Shown here piece by piece: positions 1 through 5,396 of a stretch of 10,381 nucleotides of DNA; position 1 is the stretch's first letter; the number at the start of each line of letters is the position of its first letter. The stretch spans positions 1-10,381 of the forward strand of contig JAGLKL010000033.1 in NCBI GenBank assembly GCA_023141075.1, given 5' to 3'. A model generated the notes under the pieces. It made no database searches, was not told where the DNA came from, and worked only from the letters and a program-made list of their open reading frames with translations. The position numbers and the translations under genes were made by a program. This stretch comes from Alphaproteobacteria bacterium (lineage in GTDB: Bacteria > Pseudomonadota > Alphaproteobacteria > Micavibrionales > Micavibrionaceae).

Positions 1-82
1 TAAACACCATTATTATATCTGAATTCACGCCTGCATTCTCGCGGGTGTTTTCATATCCATATTTGCAGAAAGGAAAAGACCA

Positions 83-1312
83 ATGAGCCTTTTCAGCTTC
101 AGAGACTTCGGCGATTTTTTGAAAGGTGCCGTAGGCAATAATCTTGAAAACGACCCGGATGATGTAAAGACCACCAAATACAATCTAAGCCGCGCCGGAT
201 ATTTTGACGAAGACGACAATGATAATCGGGATAACGGGTTTATTACGCGCAAGCTCGATAGCTCTATTAGTAGATTCCAGAGGGATAACAAACTGAAGGA
301 AGACGGTGTCCTTTTTCCCGGCGGAGAAACAGAGCGTACCATCTTTAAGACTTTGGAAAAGCGTGATCTCTTAGAGATATTTGGTGGTGATGATAACGAC
401 AGTGAAGATGTGAGCATTGGTTTTGGCGGCGATGTTCTGGGGACAATAAGGCGCCAGATGAGTAAAGTTGAAAAATCTCAAGAAAAAGAAAGCTCATCGT
501 TTTCCCGCTTTGGCCATAGTTTTGTAGAGCAAAACCCTGATGAAAAAGTAACCATCAAATATGGACAGGATGTATCGTCTCAAAGCACGGATAAAGGTCA
601 TTCGATATGGAATAAACTCGCACAAAATCAGCAGAAATCCATTCCGACCCAATACGACGCAACAGGGCGGATGATCAGGTCGGAGGTAAAGGAAACTGTC
701 CCCGTGCCGGGGAGGAAGCCTGTGACACCGGAAAGAATACATCCCAAGTTTGATTTAAAAAAGGCACCTGTTGTTAATCTTGCAAATGATCGTGTTGATT
801 CTTTACTGAACAATACGCCTGCAAAGTTTAATATTAAATTTAAAAAAACTGACAAAATTCTTAAGGAAGCTTGGATTGACACGGCTGTCCGCAATAATGA
901 TATTGCACGTAAAACTGTGGATCAACATTCTGAAACTGTCGAGAAATTTTCGAAAAAGCATGGCGCTGATCCCGATCTTGTGAAAGCCATAATGTGGGAC
1001 GAAAACGCAAGGGGGGATAAGTGGGGCTTTAATCGGCTCTTGGATCCTGTTAGTAGTAGTCAGAGACCTATGAATATCAAAGGCAGTATGTGGTCTGGAC
1101 TAATAGGGAAAGAGTCAGGTCGGCTTCATAACTCTGAAGAGAATATCGAAGCGAGTGTTATTCTGATAAAGAGAATAAGCGATCGCGTTGAAAAACCAAC
1201 ACCGGGAGAAGTTGCCTCGATATGGAATGCTGTCGGGCGTGAAAACACAAACGAGTTTGGCAATGACGTTGATATTATCTATAATCAAAAACCATGGACA
1301 CGAAAAAAATAA
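83..1312 (+). CDS. Peptidoglycan-binding protein with C-terminal lytic transglycosylase-like domain
   Basis: A 409-aa protein likely to act on the cell wall. Residues about 25-92 resemble a PG_binding_1-type repeat: an NDPDDVKTTKYNLSRAGYF segment, then RFQRDNKLKEDGVLFPGGET, a pattern I associate with alphaproteobacterial peptidoglycan-binding proteins. Residues about 100-285 are polar, low in conservation signals and probably a linker. Residues about 286-405 look like a small lysozyme/transglycosylase fold: HGADPDLVKAIMWDENARG places Glu307 where the catalytic acid of lytic transglycosylases sits, followed by MNIKGSMWSGLIG, an alanine-containing helix, and a final IWNAVGRE...YNQKPW. I see no signal peptide, so export would need another route (secretion system, phage-like release or lysis). 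The start is ATG with AGGA eight bases upstream. The end overlaps the next gene by 19 bases, suggesting coupling. Domain assignments are by recognition and Glu307 as catalytic residue is inference. It could be a structural cell-wall-binding protein rather than an active enzyme. Confidence 0.8.
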   Translation: MSLFSFRDFGDFLKGAVGNNLENDPDDVKTTKYNLSRAGYFDEDDNDNRDNGFITRKLDSSISRFQRDNKLKEDGVLFPGGETERTIFKTLEKRDLLEIFGGDDNDSEDVSIGFGGDVLGTIRRQMSKVEKSQEKESSSFSRFGHSFVEQNPDEKVTIKYGQDVSSQSTDKGHSIWNKLAQNQQKSIPTQYDATGRMIRSEVKETVPVPGRKPVTPERIHPKFDLKKAPVVNLANDRVDSLLNNTPAKFNIKFKKTDKILKEAWIDTAVRNNDIARKTVDQHSETVEKFSKKHGADPDLVKAIMWDENARGDKWGFNRLLDPVSSSQRPMNIKGSMWSGLIGKESGRLHNSEENIEASVILIKRISDRVEKPTPGEVASIWNAVGRENTNEFGNDVDIIYNQKPWTRKK

Positions 1313-1650
1313 AAAAATACCTAGCTCCTCCCAATAAAAGAATGCAGCTTTATTGCAAAATCTATCTTTGGTTTTCAGCCTTTTCTGTGATGCTCTGGTC
1401 TGCTCTTGCGGTTTACGTATTTATGGGTGATGGAAAAGATGGTGAATATTGCATCTATACGCAAGATTTGAATAACTATCATATTATTTTCAATGACGAA
1501 CCCTGCTTGTTGCAATGGTACATATTGTTTGAGTTTTTGCTTTTTACAATCGTATTCCTTATTCCTGTTCAAACACCAGTCTGGATTATTTTTCTATATT
1601 TAAAGCACCGTCAGAAAAAAAGCGCGTTAAAACCTGACGCAGCAAAATGA
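1294..1650 (+). CDS. Small two-helix inner-membrane protein, function unknown
   Basis: A 118-aa protein I do not recognise. It has a short basic N-terminus (DTKKIKKY), a hydrophobic helix at about residues 23-44, a polar loop with Cys53 and Cys71 that could form a disulfide outside the membrane, a second long hydrophobic stretch at about 75-103, and a basic tail (KHRQKKSALK). The positive charges at both ends predict both termini in the cytoplasm. The first ATG lies inside the end of the upstream cell-wall gene (19-base overlap, different frame) without a clear ribosome binding site, so translation may be coupled. Met17 at 1342 is an alternative start that keeps both helices. The overlap suggests the two products work together: immunity, anchoring or export of the upstream protein are all possible, but none is shown by the sequence. 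Reading in the +1 frame past the stop continues for 78 codons, so the protein may be a frameshifted form of a longer one. Confidence 0.7.
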   Translation: MDTKKIKKYLAPPNKRMQLYCKIYLWFSAFSVMLWSALAVYVFMGDGKDGEYCIYTQDLNNYHIIFNDEPCLLQWYILFEFLLFTIVFLIPVQTPVWIIFLYLKHRQKKSALKPDAAK

Positions 1651-1720
1651 TGATGGTGCAAAAATCTCAAAAGTTGAGGCGGAGGAACGTCCGCTCAAAA
1701 GCTCTGGCTCTTGGGCGAAG

Positions 1721-1885
1721 ATGTATAAGCTTGCCCAAAACACCCCCAAACCTGTCCAACAGAAGCCTATACAGAAAATCCCTCGAAAAATAGCCCCTTT
1801 AACTCCTGCATTCAAAGCGAAGGTTGCGTTGGAAGCTCTGAGAGGCGAAAAGACGTTATCAGAGCTAAAAGCATATTGCACATGA
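1721..1885 (+). pseudogene. Remnant of IS3-family transposase OrfA N-terminus
   Basis: From the ATG at 1721 the frame gives 54 residues. The last part, LTPAFKAKVALEALRGEKTL, followed by SEL, is a near match to the start of IS3-family OrfA proteins (HTH_Tnp_1 type, usually FTPEFKAKVALEALKGEKT followed by the helix-turn-helix recognition helix). Here the frame ends right after SELKAYCT, so the recognition helix, leucine zipper and all of OrfB are missing, and it cannot be a working transposase. The residues before the match (MYKLAQNTPKPVQQKPIQKI) are not OrfA-like and belong to a frame that is open back to 1631, just after a stop at 1628. The stop overlaps the next ATG as ATGA. It may be an insertion-sequence scar, or a small gene that has picked up an OrfA-like tail by chance. 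Confidence 0.5.
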
Positions 1886-2043
1886 ATTTACTTTCCGACG
1901 AACGGCCATGTTGGAGAGTAACGGAACATGAAGACGGGACGATTTCTTTGCATTCCTCTGTTTGGCGCAAAGTAGGGTGTTGTTCTCATTTTTGGTTTAA
2001 AAGAGGGTGCGTTCGCTGGGTTAGAAATATTTGGTTCCTATAG
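1882..2043 (+). pseudogene. C-terminal fragment of a DUF6527-type protein
   Basis: A 53-residue frame starting with ATG in an ATGA overlap with the preceding fragment. The middle, WRVTEHEDGTISLHSSVW, then GCCSHFWFKRGCVRW, matches my memory of the C-terminal half of DUF6527 proteins (W-x-v...DG-tvSLhPSvw...C-SHf-i--G-v-W), with the conserved Cys-Ser-His at residues 34-36. Full members are roughly twice as long and begin with a Cys-rich CPCGC-type segment, which I do not find upstream in any frame. DUF6527 genes are known beside bacterial ubiquitin-like / ThiF-type operons; no such partner is visible here. It is probably a decayed or truncated gene, although the intact frame and overlapping start leave open a short functional protein. 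Confidence 0.5.
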
Positions 2044-2113
2044 TCCGGCGCAAAATAATGGTGACTTTCCTAGGAATCAGAAAATTATAACCGTTTGATG
2101 TGTAAGAGAAAAT

Positions 2114-2189
2114 TGGTAGCGGTGGGGTGATTTGAACACCCGACAAATGGATTATGATTCCACTGCTCTAACCCCTGAGCTACACCGCC
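2114..2189 (-). tRNA. tRNA-Met (CAT anticodon), elongator type
   Basis: A complete 76-nt cloverleaf read on the minus strand: 7-bp acceptor stem GGCGGTG/CACCGCT (first pair a G-T wobble), D arm GCTC...GAGC, anticodon arm GTGGA-ATCATAA-TCCAT with CAT at 2154-2156, variable loop TTGTC, T arm GGGTG-TTCAAAT-CACCC, discriminator A and an encoded CCA at 2114-2116. The body resembles alphaproteobacterial elongator tRNA-Met more than initiator (initiators lack the first pair and carry three G-C pairs in the anticodon stem) or the CAT-reading tRNA-Ile, but CAT alone cannot fully exclude tRNA-Ile2. It lies 196 bases downstream of mnmA on the same strand. Confidence 0.93.
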
Positions 2190-2200
2190 ACATTATAGAT

Positions 2201-2214
2201 GGTCTTTAAAGACC
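2201..2214. repeat. 14-bp perfect palindrome upstream of tRNA-Met
   Basis: GGTCTTTAAAGACC is a perfect palindrome 12 bases upstream of the mature tRNA 5' end. It could form a small hairpin in the precursor leader or act as a protein site; nothing in the sequence decides between these or rules out chance. Confidence 0.3.
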
Positions 2215-2327
2215 GATATGTTACCCTAAGAATGAAGTTCATTTTGCTTTACTTTACTTCCTATCCAAGGGCACAAGTGCTTAGTCAGACAAAAACACTG
2301 TTTGTTCCAAGCGTAAGATAGAAGCCG

Positions 2328-2357
2328 TATATGGCCTTTTTTACCTGCATTTGTCAA
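2328..2357 (-). promoter_or_regulatory. Weak promoter candidate with perfect -35, upstream of tRNA-Met
   Basis: On the minus strand TTGACA (2352-2357) is a perfect -35 box. With an 18-base spacer the -10 would be CATATA (2328-2333), only 3 of 6 matches. It lies just past the end of mnmA and next to a MITE end, and would give the tRNA a leader of more than 100 nt. Low confidence because of the poor -10. Confidence 0.22.
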
Positions 2358-2359
2358 GT

Positions 2360-2377
2360 TATAGTAGTTTAACTTAA
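2360..2377. repeat. Solo end of the TATAGTAG MITE family
   Basis: TATAGTAGTTTAACTTAA matches the first 18 bases of the terminal repeat of the element at 4807-4974 at 17 of 18 positions. No partner end is nearby. It begins eight bases beyond the mnmA stop codon. It is likely a decayed remnant of one element copy. Confidence 0.6.
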
Positions 2378-2385
2378 CTTATTTT

Positions 2386-3543
2386 TTAGATAGAGTCATT
2401 ATGATGGCGGTGATGTGATGTCCCTATAATCCAGCCCCCACCTATCATGCGATCATTAATATAGCACACTGCGGCTTGTCCGGCGGCAATTCCGTATTGC
2501 GGGGTTTGCAAGTGTATCTCGGCAGTATCGCTGTTTTCATCCGAAAGCAACAAGCCGGCGGGAACCGGCTTCATGACTGAACGGAGTTTAACCATCACCT
2601 CTGTTTCTTTTGCGCTTGTCTCATAGAGCCAGTTGCATTCGTTTATATAAAGAACATCGCGGGCAAGGGCTTCTTTGGGGCCGACGATGATTTCATCCGT
2701 TTCGGGCTTGAGGGCGATGACGTATAGGGGGGAATTGTTCTCTGATACGCCGCCGCCAATGCCCAAGCCTTTGCGCTGGCCGATTGTATAGTGAATGATG
2801 CCTTTGTGTTCGCCGACAATGCGGCCATCAATATGCAAGATAGTGCCGGGTTTTTCAGCCTCGGGATGCATGGATTTAACAAGGCTTGCGTAATCGCCAT
2901 CGGGGACAAAGCAGATATCCTGAGATTCCGGTTTATCAGCAATTAGCAGGCCAAGCTCTTGTGCATAGGCACGGGTTTTGTCTTTGCTCCAGTTGCCCAA
3001 AGGAAAGCGCAAGTAGTCCAGTTGCTCCTGCGAAGTTGCAAAGAGAAAATAACTCTGATCTTTTACGGTATCTTGTGCGCGTATAAGACAGGCATGTCCT
3101 TTTTCATCGATTTTGCGTCGGATGTAATGGCCGGTGGCCATGCAATCTGCATCAAGTTCACGGGCATAGTTCAGGAGAGCGCCGAACTTGATGGCCTGAT
3201 TACAACGTATGCAAGGTATGGGTGTTTCTCCGCGCAGGTAACTATTGGCGAATTCCTCGATGACTTGGGTGCGGAAAAGGCTTTCGTAATTCAGGACATG
3301 GTGGGTAAAACCGAGTTTTTCCGCTATGCGTCGTGCGTCGTGCAAATCTTGTCCTGCGCAGCTTAGTTTTTCTGACGTGGTGATGTTGTGGAGTTGTATG
3401 GTTACGCCAATAACCTCGTAGCCTTCTTTATGCAGCAATGCTGCACATACAGAGCTGTCTAACCCACCGGACATGGCTACGACAACACGGGTATCCTGCG
3501 GGGCTTTGGGGAATCCTAGGCTGTTTAATTTTGTATTGCTCAT
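2386..3543 (-). CDS. mnmA: tRNA-specific 2-thiouridylase MnmA
   Basis: A 385-aa cytoplasmic enzyme that, by family knowledge, adenylates and thiolates U34 of tRNA-Lys, -Glu and -Gln, giving the s2U half of mnm5s2U, with sulfur passed from a cysteine desulfurase relay. The PP-loop ATP site is SGGLDSS at residues 25-31 (Leu where Val is usual). The catalytic pair is Cys114 in PIPCIRCNQAIKF and Cys211 in SQDICFVPDGDY; TGHYIRR (137-143) and the KDQSYFLF segment (161-168) are the usual tRNA/active-site stretches. The HYTIGQRKGLGIGGG stretch (251-265) and the C-terminal beta-barrel are present, so the gene is full length and intact. The alphaproteobacterial-style N-terminus (LNSLGFPKAPQDTRVVVAMSGG) supports the ATG at 3543, though no clear ribosome binding site precedes it. 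A 47-bp MITE derivative sits ten bases upstream of the start and a solo MITE end just after the stop. The C-terminus is His-rich (SHHRHH), of unclear meaning. Confidence 0.97.
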   Translation of the reverse strand: MSNTKLNSLGFPKAPQDTRVVVAMSGGLDSSVCAALLHKEGYEVIGVTIQLHNITTSEKLSCAGQDLHDARRIAEKLGFTHHVLNYESLFRTQVIEEFANSYLRGETPIPCIRCNQAIKFGALLNYARELDADCMATGHYIRRKIDEKGHACLIRAQDTVKDQSYFLFATSQEQLDYLRFPLGNWSKDKTRAYAQELGLLIADKPESQDICFVPDGDYASLVKSMHPEAEKPGTILHIDGRIVGEHKGIIHYTIGQRKGLGIGGGVSENNSPLYVIALKPETDEIIVGPKEALARDVLYINECNWLYETSAKETEVMVKLRSVMKPVPAGLLLSDENSDTAEIHLQTPQYGIAAGQAAVCYINDRMIGGGWIIGTSHHRHHNDSI

Positions 3544-3552
3544 TTGCCGGAC

Positions 3553-3599
3553 TATAGTAGTTTCATTATTCTGTACTATTCTTAAGTGAAACTACTATA
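3553..3599. mobile_element. 47-bp internally deleted MITE copy at the mnmA start
   Basis: Perfect 13-bp inverted ends, TATAGTAGTTTCA (3553-3565) and TGAAACTACTATA (3587-3599). The right 30 or so bases (ATTCTGTACTATTCTTAA and on to the end) match the right end of the full element at 4807-4974 with a single difference (T for C after GTAC), whereas the left arm stops after 13 bases, so this is an internal deletion of the same family. It occupies most of the 5' leader of mnmA. On the minus strand it contributes TATATA at its outer edge, 17 bases from a weak TTGTAT, so it may supply a -10 box; that is inference. Confidence 0.75.
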
Positions 3600-3681
3600 T
3601 ATGCACTCAGCGCCGCAAATACAAGTTTTGTGTCGTCTTGAAGGGTGTTGTCATAATGGATATAATTAATAGACCCTGACC

Positions 3682-4203
3682 CTAGTGATATTTCTGAATT
3701 GCGATTTTGACCTTGCTTTTGAGTTCTTCGGCGACGGGGTCGTTTTCATCGGAAACACCTGTTTTGAAGGTGGTGTTCAAGGCATCGATATGAGCTTGAA
3801 TGATAATGCGCTGGTTTTTAAGGTTTATTGTGGTTTCGTCGATGTAATCGCGCAAAGATTCAGCAAAATGCGCGATGAGATTATAGTTGCACAAAGCACT
3901 AATATCTTTTATTTCGTGGGCAATGGTGAATATTTTCTGAGTTTTTTCTTTGCGTGCGGCATTATCCGGCATTTCCTGTATATCTTTCCACAGCACTACC
4001 AGCATGCCAATTTGTTCCTCGAGTTTTTCTTTTGATTTTTCGCATAATTGGGTGATGAGTTCGTCGGCGGCTTCTATCTTTTTATCCTCGATAAAGCCGG
4101 GATCTTTTATGTTAGTGCGGACACCGGCCTTGTTTTTAAGCAAGTTGTATTTTTGTACGAATATTTCTACCGTGTTTCCCGGTTTTCTATCTTTACTTGT
4201 CAT
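3682..4203 (-). CDS. Hpt-like phosphotransfer protein
   Basis: A 173-aa soluble protein, almost entirely helical in character. Residues about 86-150 resemble a histidine phosphotransfer domain: FTIAHEIKDISALCNYNLI places His96 in the position of the phosphorylated His (family pattern HxxKG-x-S, here His-Glu-Ile-Lys-Asp), followed by helices with FAESLRDYID. Residues 40-80 (DKKIEAADELITQ...EEQIGMLVVLWKDI) form a further helical, possibly coiled, segment. Its ATG overlaps the TGA of the response regulator gene as ATGA, so the two are translationally coupled and probably exchange a phosphate. I infer a phosphorelay component that takes or gives phosphate to its neighbour; no sensor kinase is in the window. 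The match to Hpt is by motif only, the Gly after Lys is replaced by Asp, and a non-catalytic scaffold is possible. Confidence 0.72.
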   Translation of the reverse strand: MTSKDRKPGNTVEIFVQKYNLLKNKAGVRTNIKDPGFIEDKKIEAADELITQLCEKSKEKLEEQIGMLVVLWKDIQEMPDNAARKEKTQKIFTIAHEIKDISALCNYNLIAHFAESLRDYIDETTINLKNQRIIIQAHIDALNTTFKTGVSDENDPVAEELKSKVKIAIQKYH

Positions 4204-4805
4204 ATTTCGAGTCTCACTATCTGCTGCTTTTGGGATCGTCTGTTTTCGCCACTATAGGGTAAATCTCTGCGCCTGCGATCAGGGCCAAAAAAGGTTTTTG
4301 TCTGGACAAAAGGCCTTGGAGCGTCAATGATTGAACAAATACGCGAGGCAATAAGCTTACCCGATACGGGCTTTACAAGGATTTCGTTTACGCCCAGACT
4401 GCGGGTTTTGAATGTGAGCTTTTCTGTCGTATAGCCGCTAATGACAATGATAGGCATGAATCGTACAACATCGGATTCGTGTCCCCGTATCCATTTAACA
4501 AGATACTCACCGGAGCCATTTGGCATAAGCCAGTCGGTGAGCACGATATCGATTTTATCGATGTGACGCGATGATTTACGAGCGTGTGTAATGGTGAGAA
4601 GATCAATGGCTTCTTTTGCGTTGTCGCACCTAAGAATATCGCCGACACCGAAGAGTTTCAGCATTTCCGAGGTCAGGTTTTGCATATATGAAGAATCTTC
4701 GACTAGAAGGATTGTGAAGTTGTTTAAGTCGTAGGGTTCGGGATTGCTTTGAAAAAGTGCAGCCAATATTTTTGTCCTAATGCAGGTGAAACTTTCGAGG
4801 ATCAT
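4200..4805 (-). CDS. Single-domain response regulator (REC) with GPDRRRR tail
   Basis: A 201-aa receiver protein. The REC fold begins at FTILLVEDSS (30-39) with the acidic pair Glu36/Asp37, the phospho-acceptor Asp91 in IVLTDWLMPNGSGEYL, the switch residue Ser123 in PIIVISGYT and Lys145-Pro146 in EILVKPVSG, so all the catalytic positions are present. There is no output domain: after residue 165 comes FFGPDRRRRDLPYSGENRR, a basic tail I have seen on stand-alone alphaproteobacterial receivers. It is coupled (ATGA) to the Hpt-like gene. The ATG at 4805 is two bases from the end of a MITE and lacks a ribosome binding site. TTG at 4766 (residue 14) has AGGA eight bases upstream and would give LAALFQSNPEPYDLNNF as the start, so the true protein may be 188 aa. 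I kept the longer frame as given by ATG but consider the TTG about equally likely. Confidence 0.9.
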   Translation of the reverse strand: MILESFTCIRTKILAALFQSNPEPYDLNNFTILLVEDSSYMQNLTSEMLKLFGVGDILRCDNAKEAIDLLTITHARKSSRHIDKIDIVLTDWLMPNGSGEYLVKWIRGHESDVVRFMPIIVISGYTTEKLTFKTRSLGVNEILVKPVSGKLIASRICSIIDAPRPFVQTKTFFGPDRRRRDLPYSGENRRSQKQQIVRLEI

Positions 4806-4806
4806 G

Positions 4807-4974
4807 TTATAGTAGTTTCACTTAAGAATAATACATTTTGCTTGATGAATTTTATTGATTATCTGCGTATAATTTCATCACCGTAGCTACGGCTATGCTT
4901 CAAAAATTATACTTGATTCTCAAGAAAAATTCATTGGCACAATTCTGTACCATTCTTAAGTGAAACTACTATAA
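4807..4974. mobile_element. 168-bp MITE-like palindromic element
   Basis: The ends are perfect 23-bp inverted repeats (4807-4829 and 4952-4974), reading TATAGTAGTTTCACTTAA and on. Inside, the two halves are still imperfect inverted copies (ATGAATTTT near 4846-4854 and its complement near 4926-4934; GTATAATTT near 4867 and its complement near 4907), converging on a perfect CCGTAGCTACGG at 4881-4892. The whole element can fold into a long hairpin and encodes no protein. Ends starting with TA are compatible with IS630/Tc1-type insertion at TA, which is inference; a target duplication longer than TA is not visible. One deleted copy and one solo end occur in this window. The left edge nearly touches the response regulator ATG. 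Both halves carry TATAAT, so outward transcription is possible. Confidence 0.8.
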
Positions 4975-5026
4975 TGTGATTGGGGGATGGGTCAAGTCAC
5001 TTAGGTAGTGTAGTCACGTGTTATGT

Positions 5027-5040
5027 ACAATTCTGCACCA
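5027..5040 (+). repeat. Possible scrap of the MITE family
   Basis: ACAATTCTGCACCA matches 4939-4952 inside the full element at 13 of 14 bases. It lies between the MITE and the Dabb gene in a 122-bp gap that holds nothing else I can identify. It may be a remnant of an older copy or chance. Confidence 0.3.
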
Positions 5041-5096
5041 GTTAAATTTTATGTGTTTATTTATAGAGCGCTGTATAAAAGCTGTGGGTTTAGACC

Positions 5097-5396
5097 CTAA
5101 TCTTCAAATGGAACGTCAACAGCAATTCGCAGGTTGCGAATAGGGCGAACAGTGGTTAGGCATTTCTGATAGATGGGGTGGGTTTTATAATAAGCCAGCG
5201 TTTGTTCATCGGGAAATTCACCATAGACCACGACATCTATATCATTGGCGAGGCGATCAACTTTTATGTTTTGAGTTACCGTCAGTGTCCAGTCGCCTTT
5301 GATAGTCTCCAGCATCTTTAGTCCGTCGTAAAGAGCTTGGATATTCTCGCGATCTCCCTGCTTTTTCGCGTTAAACATGACAATATGACGAACCAT
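5097..5396 (-). CDS. Dabb-domain (stress-responsive A/B barrel) protein
   Basis: A 99-aa protein that fits one complete Dabb domain (about 95 residues in the family). It starts with VRHIVMFNAKK, the typical opening strand with His4, and contains FPDEQTLAYYKTHPIYQKCL, where the YxxHPxYQ motif (His73-Pro74) is the family hallmark, ending in a final strand RNLRIAVDVPF. Family members form dimeric ferredoxin-like barrels in the cytoplasm; some plant and fungal relatives are enzymes or stress proteins, but bacterial members mostly have no assigned substrate. The ATG is preceded by TTAGGA with eight bases of spacing, a good ribosome binding site. It is monocistronic here, transcribed away from the hydrolase with a 423-bp gap between their starts. 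The family call is firm; the function is unknown. Confidence 0.92.
   Translation of the reverse strand: MVRHIVMFNAKKQGDRENIQALYDGLKMLETIKGDWTLTVTQNIKVDRLANDIDVVVYGEFPDEQTLAYYKTHPIYQKCLTTVRPIRNLRIAVDVPFED

Noticed and set aside
1..82. Possible terminator or promoter before the first gene
   Set aside because: The ACACC/GGTGT match has a loop of about 35 bases, the inner CACGC/GCGGGTG pairing has mismatches, and no -35 box fits the TATTAT.
1627..1881. 84-codon minus-strand open frame opposite the OrfA-like remnant
   Set aside because: It mirrors the plus-strand frame that carries the recognisable OrfA match; its own translation shows no motif.
2192..2197. Perfect TATAAT on the minus strand just before the tRNA
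   Set aside because: It ends two bases from the mature tRNA 5' end, so transcription would begin inside the tRNA; it cannot be the tRNA -10 box.
5086..5100. GGGT...ACCC hairpin at the end of the Dabb gene as terminator
   Set aside because: Only a four-base stem, overlapping the stop codon and with no proper T-run.
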